A stretch of 64,000 nucleotides of DNA from Streptomyces canus 299MFChir4.1 (GCF_000383615.1 NZ_KB911583.1:690193-754192), one strand, 5' to 3'. Shown: positions 39,758 to 49,172, counted from the first letter of the stretch. Translations and numbers: made by a program. The notes: generated by a model not told the origin, from the sequence alone.

Positions 39758-41245
39758 ATGGCCCGCGGCGACAGTGCCCTGCTCGTAGGAGGCAACCGGC
39801 GAACACCGCCGGTTGCCTCCGACCGTGCCCGGCGAGTTCGGGGCCACTGGCCCTCGGCGGCGGTGGCCGCCGCCTTCACCCTGGCCCAACTCGTCCTCGT
39901 CCGCCCCGGCATGGGCCTCGGCTGGGACGAGACCGTGTACGTCAGCCAGGTCGGTGCGCAGGCTCCGGCCGCCTTCTTCAGCGCGCCGCGCGCCCGCGGT
40001 GTGTCCCTTCTGGTGGCGCCGATCGCGAGCTGGTCGACCTCGACGGAACTCCTGCGCGTCTATCTCGCCGTGCTGTCCGGCCTCGGCCTCCACCTGGCCC
40101 TGCGCGCCTGGCGCGGTCTCTTCCCGGCCCGCGTCCTCGCCGTCGGCGGCGCCCTGTTCGCGTCCCTGTGGATCACTCTCTTCTACGGCCCGCAGGCCAT
40201 GCCCAACTACTGGGTGGCCGTCGGCGGGCTGGCCGCGGTCGGCTGCTTCTTACGGGCCCGCGAGAACCCGAGGGCCCTGTGGGGAGTCGTGGCGGGTGCC
40301 GCGCTCATGGCGTGGATGCGGCCCACCGACGCCGTGTGGGTCACCCTCCCGCTGCTCGTGGCCTCCGCCGTCCGCCGCCGCCCACGATTCGCCCTCGCTC
40401 TCGTCTCGGGACTCGTGGCGGGCGGCGCGCAGTGGGTGATCGAGGCGTACGTCAGCTACGGCGGTCTGGTCGAACGCCTGCACGAGGGCTCCCGTATCCA
40501 GGGCGGCCTCGGCCCGCAGTTCGCCGTCGACGACCAGCTGCGCAGCCTGGCCGGCCGCGCCCTGTGCCGACCCTGCACCGGGCCGCTGCCGGACCCCGCC
40601 GTCATGGCCTGGTGGGCGGTCCTCCCGCTGCTGGCCGCCGTCGGACTGGTGGTCGCCGTCCGCGCCGGGCGCACCCGGGCCAGCCTCGTCCCGCTGGCCT
40701 GCGCCGCCACGGCCGCCGTGCCCTATCTCTTCCTCATCGGGTACGCGGCCCCACGCTTCCTGCTGCCCGCCTACGCCCTGCTCGCGATCCCGGTCGCCGA
40801 CGCGCTGTTCCACCTCGCGACCACCCCCGCCGGGCGGTGGCGCCCGGTCGCCGCGGTGCTGCTCGCGATCGGGTTGACGGGCCACCTGGCGGTGCAGTTC
40901 GCCGTGCTGGAGCGCACGGTGAACCGCACCACGGGCCACCACCGCGACTGGGCCCGCACCGCGGCCGAGCTGCACCGCCTCGGGGTGCGCCCGCCCTGTC
41001 TGCTCACCGGCCATCTGTCGGTTCCCGTCGCGTACTACGCCGGGTGCACCTCCGCGGCGGCACGGGGCCCCAACACCAACAGCTCCGAGTCCGGGATCGT
41101 CGGGGCGTCCCGCCGTATGCCCGTCGGCGTCCTCACCCGGCATGGCGGTGCGCCGCCCGCCTACGCCCGCGACTGGCCCACCGTGCCGGCCGCCGGGATG
41201 GACCTCCACGTGGCGCCGAACGTGAGCGCACACGGGCCGGGATGA
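39758..41245 (+). CDS. GT-C-like polytopic membrane protein with a TTA codon
   Basis: Membrane protein of 495 aa with about ten helices. After the first helix comes GLGWDETVYVSQ (Asp57-Glu58), the Asp-Glu pair typical of GT-C glycosyltransferases using polyprenyl-phosphate sugars. The C-terminal soluble part contains LLTGHLSVPVAYYAGC. Codon 165 (40250-40252) is TTA, the only coding TTA I noticed, so translation should need the bldA tRNA. ATG 39758 is chosen because GAGGGG lies about 8 bp upstream. A perfect 14-bp hairpin lies inside codons 11-21. The sugar donor and acceptor are unknown. Confidence 0.82.
   Translation: MARGDSALLVGGNRRTPPVASDRARRVRGHWPSAAVAAAFTLAQLVLVRPGMGLGWDETVYVSQVGAQAPAAFFSAPRARGVSLLVAPIASWSTSTELLRVYLAVLSGLGLHLALRAWRGLFPARVLAVGGALFASLWITLFYGPQAMPNYWVAVGGLAAVGCFLRARENPRALWGVVAGAALMAWMRPTDAVWVTLPLLVASAVRRRPRFALALVSGLVAGGAQWVIEAYVSYGGLVERLHEGSRIQGGLGPQFAVDDQLRSLAGRALCRPCTGPLPDPAVMAWWAVLPLLAAVGLVVAVRAGRTRASLVPLACAATAAVPYLFLIGYAAPRFLLPAYALLAIPVADALFHLATTPAGRWRPVAAVLLAIGLTGHLAVQFAVLERTVNRTTGHHRDWARTAAELHRLGVRPPCLLTGHLSVPVAYYAGCTSAAARGPNTNSSESGIVGASRRMPVGVLTRHGGAPPAYARDWPTVPAAGMDLHVAPNVSAHGPG
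39788..39820 (+). repeat. Perfect 14-bp inverted repeat inside the start of a coding region
   Basis: GGAGGCAACCGGCG and CGCCGGTTGCCTCC flank the 5-nt loop AACAC. It falls 30-62 bp after the ATG of the GT-C-like gene. A stem this stable in the early message could slow or regulate translation. Confidence 0.7.
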
Positions 41246-41340
41246 CGGCCGAGCGGACCGCCGTCGCCTCCGCGGTGCTCGGCCGGCGGCTGCCGACCGT
41301 GTCGCTGGCCCTGCTTCCCGGCGGCCCGATGTCCTGCTGA
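41242..41340 (+). CDS. Possible 32-aa ORF coupled to the GT-C-like gene
   Basis: ATG 41242 overlaps the preceding TGA (ATGA) and opens a 32-codon frame with the same codon bias (MTAERTAVASAVLGRRLPT...GGPMSC). No homologue is known to me. It may be a real small protein or a remnant of a longer gene. Confidence 0.35.
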   Translation: MTAERTAVASAVLGRRLPTVSLALLPGGPMSC

Positions 41341-41347
41341 CAGGGCA

Positions 41348-41422
41348 CTTTCCCCAGTCGTGGGAAAGACCTGCCACTGCCTTTACTGCACATGACTTGC
41401 AGGTACCGCAGGATGGCACAAG
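41348..41422. promoter_or_regulatory. Symmetric elements upstream of the NiCoT gene
   Basis: CTTTCCC-cagtcgt-GGGAAAG (41348-41368) is a perfect 7-bp inverted repeat. A second imperfect dyad starts CTTGC at 41396 and ends GCACAAG at 41422. Given the transporter, a nickel-responsive Nur-type box is conceivable. No cobalamin riboswitch core was found. Confidence 0.35.
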
Positions 41423-41467
41423 GCTGTTGATCGCGGCCGTAGCCCCCGCAGAAGGATTCTCCGCCCG

Positions 41468-42640
41468 ATGACGGCCGCCCCTGACCCCGCTCCGCCCCTC
41501 CTCCCCGCCACCGTCCCCGCGAGGGGCTCGGTATGGCACCGCGTCCGTGGCTCCATGACGCGGCAGGAGTGGGTCAGGGCGGGCGGCATGGCCGCGGTCG
41601 TGCTGGCGCTGCACGTGATCGGCTGGTTCGTCCTCGTCGCGATCGTCGCCCCCCACCACTACGGGGTCGGCGAGAAGTCCTTCGGAATCGGCATCGGCGT
41701 GACCGCCTACACGCTCGGGATGCGGCACGCCTTCGACGCCGACCACATCGCGGCCATCGACAACACCACGCGCAAGCTGATGGGGGAGGGGCAGCGGCCG
41801 CTGTCGGTGGGATTCTGGTTCTCGCTCGGCCACTCCAGCGTGGTCTTCGTCCTGGCGCTGCTGCTCTCGCTCGGCGTGAAGGCCCTCGCGGGACCGGTGC
41901 GCGACGACGACTCCCGCCTCCATGACGTGACCGCGTTGATCGGTACGACCGTCTCGGGCGCGTTCCTCTATCTGATCGCCGCGGTCAACCTGGTCGTCCT
42001 GGTGGGCATCTGGAAGGTGTTCCGGCGGATGCGCTCCGGCCGCTACGACGAGGCCGCGCTGGAGGAGCAGCTGAACAACCGCGGGTTCATGAACCGCCTG
42101 CTCGGCCGTGTCATGAAGTCGATCACCAAGCCCTGGCAGATGTACCCGCTGGGTCTGTTGTTCGGCCTGGGCTTCGACACGGCGACGGAGATCGCGTTGC
42201 TGGTCCTGGCCGGGTCGGGCGCGGCCTCGGGACTGCCCTGGTACGCGATCCTCACCCTGCCCGTCCTCTTCGCCGCCGGCATGTCCCTGCTCGACACGAT
42301 CGACGGCTCCTTCATGAACTTCGCCTACGGCTGGGCGTTCTCCAAGCCGGTCCGCAAGGTCTACTACAACCTCACGATCACCGGCCTGTCGGTCGCGGTG
42401 GCCCTCCTGATCGGCACGGCCGAACTCCTGGGCCTGCTCGCCGACAGGCTCGGCCTCCGCGGCCCCTTCTGGGACTGGATCAGCGGCCTCGACCTCAACC
42501 TCCTGGGCTTCGTCATCGTGGGCCTGTTCTTCGCCACGTGGATCGTCGCCCTGGTGGTGTGGAAGGTCGGCCGGATCGAGGAGAAGTGGACGGCGGGGAT
42601 GGCGGCCCGGACATCGACGGAACAGGCAAGCACGCCTTGA
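41468..42640 (+). CDS. NiCoT family nickel/cobalt transporter (HoxN/NixA type)
   Basis: High-affinity Ni2+ or Co2+ permease, 390 aa, with about eight membrane helices. The signature HAFDADHIAAIDN (87-99) carries the metal-selecting His/Asp residues. Further motifs are LGHSSVVF, LFGLGFDTATEIALL and DTIDGSFMNFAYGWAF. The N-terminus is a Pro/Ala-rich cytoplasmic tail. Nickel versus cobalt cannot be decided from sequence. The 127-bp gap before it carries two symmetric elements. No urease or cobalamin genes are near, so it acts in trans. Confidence 0.93.
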   Translation: MTAAPDPAPPLLPATVPARGSVWHRVRGSMTRQEWVRAGGMAAVVLALHVIGWFVLVAIVAPHHYGVGEKSFGIGIGVTAYTLGMRHAFDADHIAAIDNTTRKLMGEGQRPLSVGFWFSLGHSSVVFVLALLLSLGVKALAGPVRDDDSRLHDVTALIGTTVSGAFLYLIAAVNLVVLVGIWKVFRRMRSGRYDEAALEEQLNNRGFMNRLLGRVMKSITKPWQMYPLGLLFGLGFDTATEIALLVLAGSGAASGLPWYAILTLPVLFAAGMSLLDTIDGSFMNFAYGWAFSKPVRKVYYNLTITGLSVAVALLIGTAELLGLLADRLGLRGPFWDWISGLDLNLLGFVIVGLFFATWIVALVVWKVGRIEEKWTAGMAARTSTEQASTP

Positions 42641-42695
42641 CCATTCCAAAGTGTCACCGCGACAACTACGCCCCGCCGTGCCCGTGCCCGCCGGC

Positions 42696-43655
42696 TCACA
42701 CCCGCACCCTGAACTCCTTGCGCCATTTGCTGAACTCCTGCTCCGGTTCCCCGGTGTAGGACCACGGCGTACGGGTGCCCCGGCGGTCCAGCAACCGCAG
42801 GAGGGGCACGGCGACCTCCGCGAGGCCCGCGTGGCAGGCCGCATGGGTCAGGTAGTTGAGGTCGCGGAGCTCGCCGGGGGCCACCGTCTGGTCGGCGCGG
42901 CCGACGATCCAGCGCTGCCAGGTGCGCCGTACGTCACTGATGGCCCCGTCGTTCTTCCAGTGCTGCCCGAGCCCCACGGACGTGCGGCGGTCCTCGGCCG
43001 CGTCCGTCGCCGTCCGGTACTCCTCGACCCGCGCGTACTGCACCAGCACCGGCAGTGCGGAACCCGGCGGGGCCACTCCGGCCGCGTCCCGGGCGAAGTC
43101 GTACATCAGGCCGTTCGAGCCGTGCCAGCGGGCCGAGTAGTAGTGCAGCACCTGGAGGTGGCCCTCGACGCTGTACGGATCGCGCCCGTGCAACTCGTCC
43201 CACCAGCGCCCCAGTTCCTGCCGCCGCACCCCGGCCGGGTACAGCCGTGCCACCGAGATCAGGGAGATCCAGGGCGTGGGGTCGTCCACGAACGCCTCCG
43301 ACGCCTGGAGACAGGCCATCACCGCGGCGTCGACGCGCCGCTGGTCGATCGGCGCACCCCGGCCCGCGGCGATGGCCATGTTGAACGCCCTGGCGGTCTC
43401 GGTGGCCGCCCGCAGCACGAGGGCGTCCCCGTTGTGCGGCTCGGCCGCCAGCCATGACTCGACCGTCGAACTGCCCGCGCAGGCCTGGGCGAGCATCCGC
43501 ACCCGGTGGCCCCGCGAGAGCCAGTCGGGCCCGGTGGCCCGCAGCAGTTCACGCAGGCCCTGCCAGCGGCCGATGACGATGTCCTGGCGGGCGCTGGTGA
43601 GCGGGACGTCCCCGCAGTCGGGATCGAATTCGGGGGCGAAACGGTCTCTCGCCAT
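42696..43655 (-). CDS. Hypothetical protein, possible TPR-like helical repeats
   Basis: Protein of 319 aa, unrecognised family. The sequence is almost all helical with Trp/Leu-rich segments spaced like TPR or HEAT helices (WLAAEPHNGDALVLRAATETARAF, EAFVDDPTPWISLISVARLYP, VEGHLQVLHYYSARWHGSN). No signal peptide or membrane helix. ATG 43655 has GAGGGG 8 bp upstream and lies 11 bp after the APC permease stop, so both are probably one transcript. A link to uptake by the permease is possible but unproven. Confidence 0.65.
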   Translation of the reverse strand: MARDRFAPEFDPDCGDVPLTSARQDIVIGRWQGLRELLRATGPDWLSRGHRVRMLAQACAGSSTVESWLAAEPHNGDALVLRAATETARAFNMAIAAGRGAPIDQRRVDAAVMACLQASEAFVDDPTPWISLISVARLYPAGVRRQELGRWWDELHGRDPYSVEGHLQVLHYYSARWHGSNGLMYDFARDAAGVAPPGSALPVLVQYARVEEYRTATDAAEDRRTSVGLGQHWKNDGAISDVRRTWQRWIVGRADQTVAPGELRDLNYLTHAACHAGLAEVAVPLLRLLDRRGTRTPWSYTGEPEQEFSKWRKEFRVRV

Positions 43656-43666
43656 CGCACAACCCC

Positions 43667-45139
43667 TCAGAAGTCGGTGGGGAGACCCTCGTGGACGAGC
43701 GAGGGCCCGGCTGTCGCGCCGTCGGGCAGGTAGTCCGTCTCGACGGTACGGCTCGCGTCAAGCCGCGCCGGCCGGTAGTAGTCGCTGCCCTGCCTCCAGT
43801 ACCAGAGCATCGGAACCAGTCCCACGGCCAGCCCGCCCACGCCGATCGCGATCGCGGCGGTGTTCAGCTCGCCCAGCGACTCGACGAAGATCCAGAACAT
43901 GAACAGGGCGCCCAGCAGCGGCCACAGGCCGCCGAGCAGGAAGTCGGTGGGGGACTTCAGCAGCATCCTGCGGTACGCCACGACGACCGCGAGCCCGCTG
44001 AGGCCGTAGTAGACGGCGATCTGCAGACCGATCGCCGAGATCGCGTCGGAGAGGATGTCGCCCACCGAGCCCAGGGCGTTGGAGGCGATGAACATCATCA
44101 GCGCCACCGCGCCGACCACCACGATCGCCACCCACGGGGTGTTCCAGCGGCGGTGCACCTTGCCCAGCGCGGACGGCATCGTACGGTCCCGGCCCATCGC
44201 GAACAGCGAGCGCGTGACCTGGATCAGCGTGGTCTCCAGCGTGGCGATGGTCGACAGCATCACCGCGACGATCAGCAGCTTGCCGCCCCAGCCCGGCCAG
44301 ACCTCCTCACCGAGGACGGCCAGCACGTTGGCGTCGTTGTCCTCGATCTGCCGCGAGGTCAGGATGACGTTCACCGCGATGGTGAACACCTCGAAGAGCA
44401 GGAAGACGATGCCGACGCCGATGAGGCCCGCGAGTCCCGTCGTACGGCGGCTGTTGCGGGTCTCCTCGCTCAGATTGCTGGTGACGTCCCAGCCCCAGTA
44501 GTAGAACGCGGCGATCAGCGCGCCCGAGGCGAAGCCCTGCATGCCGTCGAAGTGGCCGAAGCCCAGCCAGGACCACTCGAAGGCGCGGGCGTTGCCCGTG
44601 TGGAAGAGGGCGAGCACCGCGAACAGGGCCAGTATCGCCAGCTCCACACCCGACATGACGAGCTGGGCGCGCACGGTGAGCCGGGCGCCGCCGAGCACCA
44701 CGAGCAGCATCAGCACGAACCAGGCCGCCCCCACGACCGTCGACAGCGCGGTGTTGTCCGCGAGGCCCTCGTCGAAGAGGGCCAGCGTCATCGAACCGGC
44801 GGGCAGCGAACCGGCCACCATGAAGATGGTCGCCGAGATCACCAGGGCCCAGCCGGAGACGAAGCCGAGAAAGGGGTGGAGCGTACGGCCCACCCAGGAG
44901 TAGCTGGCGCCCGCGTTCACGTCGATCCGGCTGAGATAGCTGAATGCGAGTGCGATGCCCAGCATGGGTATCGCGCAGTACAGCAGAGCCGCCGGACTGG
45001 CCAGGCCCACCGAGCCCACCAGGACCGCGGTGGTCGCGGCGATCGAGTACGCCGGCGCACTGCCCGCGACGGCCATCACCACCGTGTCGAAGGTACCGAG
45101 GGCGTTGGCCTGCAGCCCTCTGCCCCTGCTGATGCTCAT
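43667..45139 (-). CDS. APC superfamily amino acid/polyamine permease
   Basis: Permease of 490 aa with about 12 membrane helices. The N-terminal helix region (TVVMAVAGSAPAYSIAATT) and SYSWVGRTLHPFLGFVSGWALV match the APC family, including the unwound helix-1 Gly-Ser-Ala segment. Substrate is probably an amino acid or ethanolamine-like amine. ATG 45139 is preceded by only a weak ribosome site. The promoter is about 200 bp upstream (TTGAAG-N16-TATCAT on the minus strand), with an inverted repeat over the -35. The hypothetical 319-aa gene follows in the same operon. Confidence 0.9.
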   Translation of the reverse strand: MSISRGRGLQANALGTFDTVVMAVAGSAPAYSIAATTAVLVGSVGLASPAALLYCAIPMLGIALAFSYLSRIDVNAGASYSWVGRTLHPFLGFVSGWALVISATIFMVAGSLPAGSMTLALFDEGLADNTALSTVVGAAWFVLMLLVVLGGARLTVRAQLVMSGVELAILALFAVLALFHTGNARAFEWSWLGFGHFDGMQGFASGALIAAFYYWGWDVTSNLSEETRNSRRTTGLAGLIGVGIVFLLFEVFTIAVNVILTSRQIEDNDANVLAVLGEEVWPGWGGKLLIVAVMLSTIATLETTLIQVTRSLFAMGRDRTMPSALGKVHRRWNTPWVAIVVVGAVALMMFIASNALGSVGDILSDAISAIGLQIAVYYGLSGLAVVVAYRRMLLKSPTDFLLGGLWPLLGALFMFWIFVESLGELNTAAIAIGVGGLAVGLVPMLWYWRQGSDYYRPARLDASRTVETDYLPDGATAGPSLVHEGLPTDF

Positions 45140-45493
45140 GGTTGTGCTGCTTTCCGTAGGGCACGACGGACGGCGGAGGGGACCGTACGGCGCAAAGGGG
45201 GTGGGGGGTGGCTCCGCTCCGGACCGCGAGAGGGGTGGCCTCGGGCACGGGCGGTGAAGGGAGGGATCAAGGAGGTACGGAGGACCGTGCGGCCGCTGCG
45301 TGGACGACCGGTCACTCCGCGTGTGCGAGTGATGATAGCCGGATTCCTTGATCCTTCAAGATTAACTGGGGGGTAACCTTCCGGCTGTGGAATGTCTTAC
45401 TCCGGCAGCCTTTTGAGGTTGGGGAGCGCATACGGGGAAACGCGGATCAGGACACCGCACGGAACCGTACGCGACGCGCGAGGGAGGCAGCCC
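45140..45493. other. Intergenic region between the APC and DUF5709 genes
   Basis: This 354-bp gap holds the leader (about 190 nt) and promoter of the leftward APC permease. The rest toward the DUF5709 gene includes a GGGTAA hexamer at 45371-45376 that could be a sigma-B-type -10, but no matching -35 was confirmed. I see no coding region. Confidence 0.5.
45332..45360 (-). promoter_or_regulatory. APC permease promoter with overlapping inverted repeat
   Basis: On the minus strand TTGAAG (45354-45359) and TATCAT (45332-45337) are separated by 16 bp. CTTGA-N4-TCAAG (45347-45360) covers the -35 box and is a likely repressor site. Confidence 0.55.
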
Positions 45494-45979
45494 ATGGGCA
45501 CCGAACCGACACCTGCCGAGCCGATGGCCGACGACGCCTACCAGCCCACCGGAACCAACGAGGAGCAGGAGGACGCGGCCCCGCTGGACCTCCAGGACGC
45601 CCTCGACGAACGGACCTACGACGACATGCTCGACGAGGGCTACTCGCCACCGGAGAAGCCGCTCGGCGTCACCAAGTACGGCACCACCGCCGCCGAACAG
45701 CACGAGGGCGAGAGCCTCGACCAGCGCCTCGCCCAGGAGGTCCCCGAGCCGGACGCGCCCGTCGGCGACGAGGTGGGCGACCTGCCGGGCGGCGAGGGCG
45801 AGCCCGTCGATCCGCAGGCCGGCACCGACCGCGCCGGACGCCTCGTCGCCCCCGACGAGGGAGCCCACCCCGACACCACGAAGGAAGAGGTCGCCACCGA
45901 CGTGGGCATCGACGCGGGCGCGGCCGGCGCGGAGGAGGCCGCCGTGCACGTGATCGAGGACCACTCCGAGGCACCCTGA
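45494..45979 (+). CDS. DUF5709 domain-containing protein
   Basis: Very acidic protein of 161 aa, likely disordered. The core (about 35-125) contains LDERTYDDMLDEGYSPPEKPLGVTKYGTTAAEQHEGESLDQRLAQEVPEPD, the conserved heart of the DUF5709 family, with internal DEG/GEG acidic patches. Its function is unknown; related proteins are often stress-induced. ATG 45494 has GGGAGG about 7 bp upstream. It ends 6 bp before the end of the convergent sthA gene, so no terminator fits between them. Confidence 0.83.
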   Translation: MGTEPTPAEPMADDAYQPTGTNEEQEDAAPLDLQDALDERTYDDMLDEGYSPPEKPLGVTKYGTTAAEQHEGESLDQRLAQEVPEPDAPVGDEVGDLPGGEGEPVDPQAGTDRAGRLVAPDEGAHPDTTKEEVATDVGIDAGAAGAEEAAVHVIEDHSEAP

Positions 45980-45985
45980 CGGCGG

Positions 45986-47389
45986 TCAGTCCCCGATCCG
46001 GTCGATCTGGCGGAGTTTGTTGGTGGCGTCCAGGGCCGCGACCTTGTAGGACTCCGCGAGCGTCGGGTAGTTGAACACCGCGTCGACCAGGTAGTCGACC
46101 GTGCCGCCGCAGCCCATCACGGTCTGCCCGATGTGGATCAGTTCGGTGGCCCCGGTGCCGAAGCAGTGCACCCCGAGGAGGGTGCGGTCCTCGGGGGAGA
46201 CCAGCAGTTTCAGCATGCCGTGGGAGTCTCCGATGATCTGGCCGCGGGCCAGCTCGCGGTACCGGGAGATGCCGACCTCGAAGGGCACGCTGTCCTCGGT
46301 GAGTTGGTCCTCGGTGCGTCCGACGAAGCTGATCTCCGGGATGGTGTAGATGCCGATGGGCTGCAGGTGGTGCATCTGCCCGACCGGCTCGCCGAAGGCG
46401 TGGTAGGCGGCCGACCTGCCCTGTTCCATGGCGGTCGCCGCCAGCGCCGGGAAGCCGATGACGTCTCCCACGGCGTAGATGTGCGGCACCTCGGTGCGGT
46501 AGTGCTCGTCGACCGTGATCCGGCCGCGCCGGTCGGCGGTCAACCCGGCCTTGTCCAGGTCGAGTTCGTCGGTCAGGCCCTGCCGGCCCGCCGAGTACAT
46601 CACGGCGTCGGCCGGGATCTTCTTGCCGCTCTCCAGGATCGTCAGCGTGCCCCGGGGATGGCGCTCGACCGCGGCAACGATCTCACCGAACCGGAACGTC
46701 ACCGCGAGGTCGCGCAGGTGGTACTTCAGAGCTTCGATGACCTCGACGTCGCAGATGTCGAGCATCCCGGGCCGCTTCTCGACGACCGTCACCTTGCTGC
46801 CGAGCGCGGCGAACATGGAGGCGTACTCCATCCCGATGACCCCGGCGCCGACGATGACCATGGAGCGCGGGACGCGTTCGAGGGCGAGGACGTTGTCGGA
46901 GTCCATGATCGTACGGCCGTCGAACTCCACACTGTCCGGCCGCGCCGGGCGGGTGCCGGTGGCGATGACGATGTTCTCCGCGCTGAGCAGCCGTTCGTGA
47001 CCGGTGACCTCGCGCAGGGCGACGGTGTGCGGATCGACGAAACGGCCGGTGCCGGCGTGGAGGGAGATGTGGTTGCGGGAGAGCTGGCTGCGGATCACGT
47101 CGACCTCGCGGCCGACCACGTGCTGGGTGCGCGCGGTCAGATCGGAGACGGTGATGTCCTCCTTGAGCCGGTAGCTCTGGCCGTACAGGTCGCGCTGGGT
47201 GAGGCCGGTCAGGTACAGCACCGCCTCGCGCAGGGTCTTGGAGGGGATGGTGCCGGTGTGGATGGAGACCCCGCCGACCATGTCGGGGCGGTCGACGACG
47301 GCGACCCGGCGGCCGAGCTTGGCCGCGGCGATGGCGGCCTTCTGGCCACCCGGACCTGATCCGATGACAAGCATGTCGAAGTCGGGCAC
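45986..47389 (-). CDS. sthA: Soluble NAD(P)+ transhydrogenase
   Basis: Flavoprotein of 467 aa that transfers hydride between NADPH and NAD+. The FAD motif is [16 protein letters not shown] (8-23) and the NAD motif is [20 protein letters not shown]. The redox-active Cys pair of dihydrolipoamide dehydrogenases is replaced by [18 protein letters not shown], the pattern typical of SthA. The dimerisation domain carries [12 protein letters not shown] and [16 protein letters not shown] 47389 is placed 7 nt after a CAGACT -10 box, so the message is likely leaderless. It balances NADPH against NADH and needs no operon partner. Confidence 0.93.
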   Translation of the reverse strand: MPDFDMLVIGSGPGGQKAAIAAAKLGRRVAVVDRPDMVGGVSIHTGTIPSKTLREAVLYLTGLTQRDLYGQSYRLKEDITVSDLTARTQHVVGREVDVIRSQLSRNHISLHAGTGRFVDPHTVALREVTGHERLLSAENIVIATGTRPARPDSVEFDGRTIMDSDNVLALERVPRSMVIVGAGVIGMEYASMFAALGSKVTVVEKRPGMLDICDVEVIEALKYHLRDLAVTFRFGEIVAAVERHPRGTLTILESGKKIPADAVMYSAGRQGLTDELDLDKAGLTADRRGRITVDEHYRTEVPHIYAVGDVIGFPALAATAMEQGRSAAYHAFGEPVGQMHHLQPIGIYTIPEISFVGRTEDQLTEDSVPFEVGISRYRELARGQIIGDSHGMLKLLVSPEDRTLLGVHCFGTGATELIHIGQTVMGCGGTVDYLVDAVFNYPTLAESYKVAALDATNKLRQIDRIGD

Positions 47390-47396
47390 CCTCGGA

Positions 47397-47402
47397 AGTC
47401 TG
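47397..47402 (-). promoter_or_regulatory. -10 box of sthA (leaderless)
   Basis: CAGACT on the minus strand, 7 nt before the GTG at 47389. Confidence 0.45.
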
Positions 47403-47547
47403 GCAGTCGCGGGGCCTCTTTCGATAGGGCGGGCGGCAAACCGTTCGAACTCCGCAGCGGCTCGGAGCGCGGCCAGTTGCCGCCGGGCCGCCGGAAGCGG
47501 ACCGCCGGAAATGTGCCGCAGACCGCGACAGCCTCGGCGGCCCGCGG

Positions 47548-47553
47548 GACAAT
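47548..47553 (+). promoter_or_regulatory. -10 box of the molybdoenzyme gene (leaderless)
   Basis: GACAAT ends 6 nt before the ATG at 47560; no Shine-Dalgarno is present. Confidence 0.45.
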
Positions 47554-47559
47554 ACGGCC

Positions 47560-48699
47560 ATGGGTCACCGACTCGCCGACACGAGCACCCCGGCCCGGCT
47601 CGCCGCCCCCGACGAGGGCATCGGCCGGGACGAACTGGCGCTCGCCGCCCGCAACCACGGCCTCCCGCTCGAAGCGATGCGCCACGACCTCACCCCGCCG
47701 GGCCTGCACTACGTCCTCACGCACTACGACATCCCGTACGTCCCCGAGGACACCCCCTGGCAACTCTCCGTCGGCGGCCGGGTCCGCCGTCCGCTCACTC
47801 TGGCCCTGGCCGACCTGCGGGCCCTTCCGCAGGTCACCACACGGGTCACGCTGGAATGTGCGGGCAACGGCCGGGCCCTGCTCACGCCCCGCCCGGTCAG
47901 CCAGCCCTGGCTGGTCGAGGCCGTCGGCACCGCCGAGTGGACCGGCGTACCGCTGCGACTGCTCCTCGCCGCGGCCGGGGTGGAGACCGGCGCCGTCGAC
48001 GTGGTGTGCACCGGCGCCGACCACGGCGTGGAGCGCGGTGTCGAACAGGACTACCAGCGGGCCCTGCCGCTCGACGTGGCCACCGGCACCGAACCCGAGG
48101 TGCTGGTGGCCTACGAGATGAACGGCGCCCCGCTGCCGCCGCAGCACGGCCATCCGCTGAGGATCGTCGTGCCCGGCTGGTACGGCATGGCCCATGTGAA
48201 ATGGCTGCGCGAGCTCACCGTCACCGACACGCCGTTCACCGGGTTCCAGCAGACCGTCGCCTACCGGCTCCGGCAGGACCCGGGGGACGAGGGCGAGCCG
48301 GTCACCCGGATCGCGCCGCGCGCCCTGCTCGTCCCGCCCGGATTCCCGGACTTCATGTCCCGGGCCCGCGTGGTCCGGCCCGGCACGGTGACGCTGGAAG
48401 GGCGGGCCTGGTCGGGGCGGGCGCCGGTGACCCGGGCCGAGGTGAGCACCGACGGGGGGCACTCCTGGCACGAGGCGGACCTCGAACCGGACACCGGTCA
48501 CCGCTGGGCATGGCGGCGCTGGCACTTCAACTGGCGTGCGGAACCCGGGGAGTTCGTGCTCAGCGCACGGGCCACCGACGCCGAGGGACACACCCAGCCG
48601 CTGGAACAGCCCTGGAACCGGGGCGGATTCGCCAACAACCTCGTGCAGCGCGTCGACGTGGTCTGCCTGGACGAGGAGTTCACGGAGCCGGGGCGCTGA
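47560..48699 (+). CDS. Sulfite oxidase family molybdopterin enzyme
   Basis: Cytoplasmic oxidoreductase of 379 aa with a molybdopterin domain (about 40-250) and a dimerisation domain (about 260-375). The Mo-ligating cysteine is Cys100 in TLECAGNGR. Other signature pieces are [52 protein letters not shown]. No signal peptide and no heme domain, so the electron acceptor is a separate protein. Substrate sulfite is possible but unproven for actinobacterial members. The ATG is leaderless. Confidence 0.92.
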   Translation: MGHRLADTSTPARLAAPDEGIGRDELALAARNHGLPLEAMRHDLTPPGLHYVLTHYDIPYVPEDTPWQLSVGGRVRRPLTLALADLRALPQVTTRVTLECAGNGRALLTPRPVSQPWLVEAVGTAEWTGVPLRLLLAAAGVETGAVDVVCTGADHGVERGVEQDYQRALPLDVATGTEPEVLVAYEMNGAPLPPQHGHPLRIVVPGWYGMAHVKWLRELTVTDTPFTGFQQTVAYRLRQDPGDEGEPVTRIAPRALLVPPGFPDFMSRARVVRPGTVTLEGRAWSGRAPVTRAEVSTDGGHSWHEADLEPDTGHRWAWRRWHFNWRAEPGEFVLSARATDAEGHTQPLEQPWNRGGFANNLVQRVDVVCLDEEFTEPGR

Positions 48700-48794
48700 G
48701 GAGCCGCACGACGCCGTGGTCGCCGTGTCATGAGGGTGGGCGGCGTGTGCTGTGCGTGCTCGGCCGCCCTGGGACAGCCGACACCCGGTCGTGG

Positions 48795-49001
48795 TCAGGG
48801 CAGCAGCTTGTCGAGCGCTGCCGGGCCCTCCGCCGCCAGCTTGCGACGGGCCCATTCGAGACTCTGCGGGGTGATGTCCTTGCCCGAGGCAAGGACGACG
48901 TCCTCCGGCGACACTTCGGTGCCGGTACGGGCGTGGAGCAGGTCGTCCGGGGTGGCGCGGTCCTCGGACGGCCCGGACACGTCGGGCTGTGACGTCGGCA
49001 T
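48795..49001 (-). CDS. Small hypothetical protein, 68 aa
   Basis: Acidic small protein with a polar N-terminus and a helical C-terminal half ([24 protein letters not shown]). GAGGAG lies about 5 bp before ATG 49001, which is the main evidence it is real, with good codon bias. Function is unknown. It is divergent from the MMPL gene. Confidence 0.6.
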   Translation of the reverse strand: MPTSQPDVSGPSEDRATPDDLLHARTGTEVSPEDVVLASGKDITPQSLEWARRKLAAEGPAALDKLLP

Positions 49002-49172
49002 GAGTGCTCCTCGGATCCGGATCGCTGTGCGGGCCCGGTGGTGTCAACGGGTCTGGTATCACCATTCAACGCCCGGGCCGACCCTGCATCCGGAAGCGCC
49101 CGGGATGCCCGGATGATCGTAAAGGCGTGTAATGGGAGTACTGCTTTCCCGGTACGCAGGGAAGACGATGCC

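Noticed and set aside
41246..41467. Cobalamin riboswitch upstream of the NiCoT gene
   Set aside because: A GGGAAAG and a GCCACTG are present, but in the wrong order and without the rest of the conserved core.
49038..49172. Longer N-terminus of the MMPL protein
   Set aside because: The extension has no membrane or signal features; ATG 49173 has a ribosome site and begins the normal helix-1 region.
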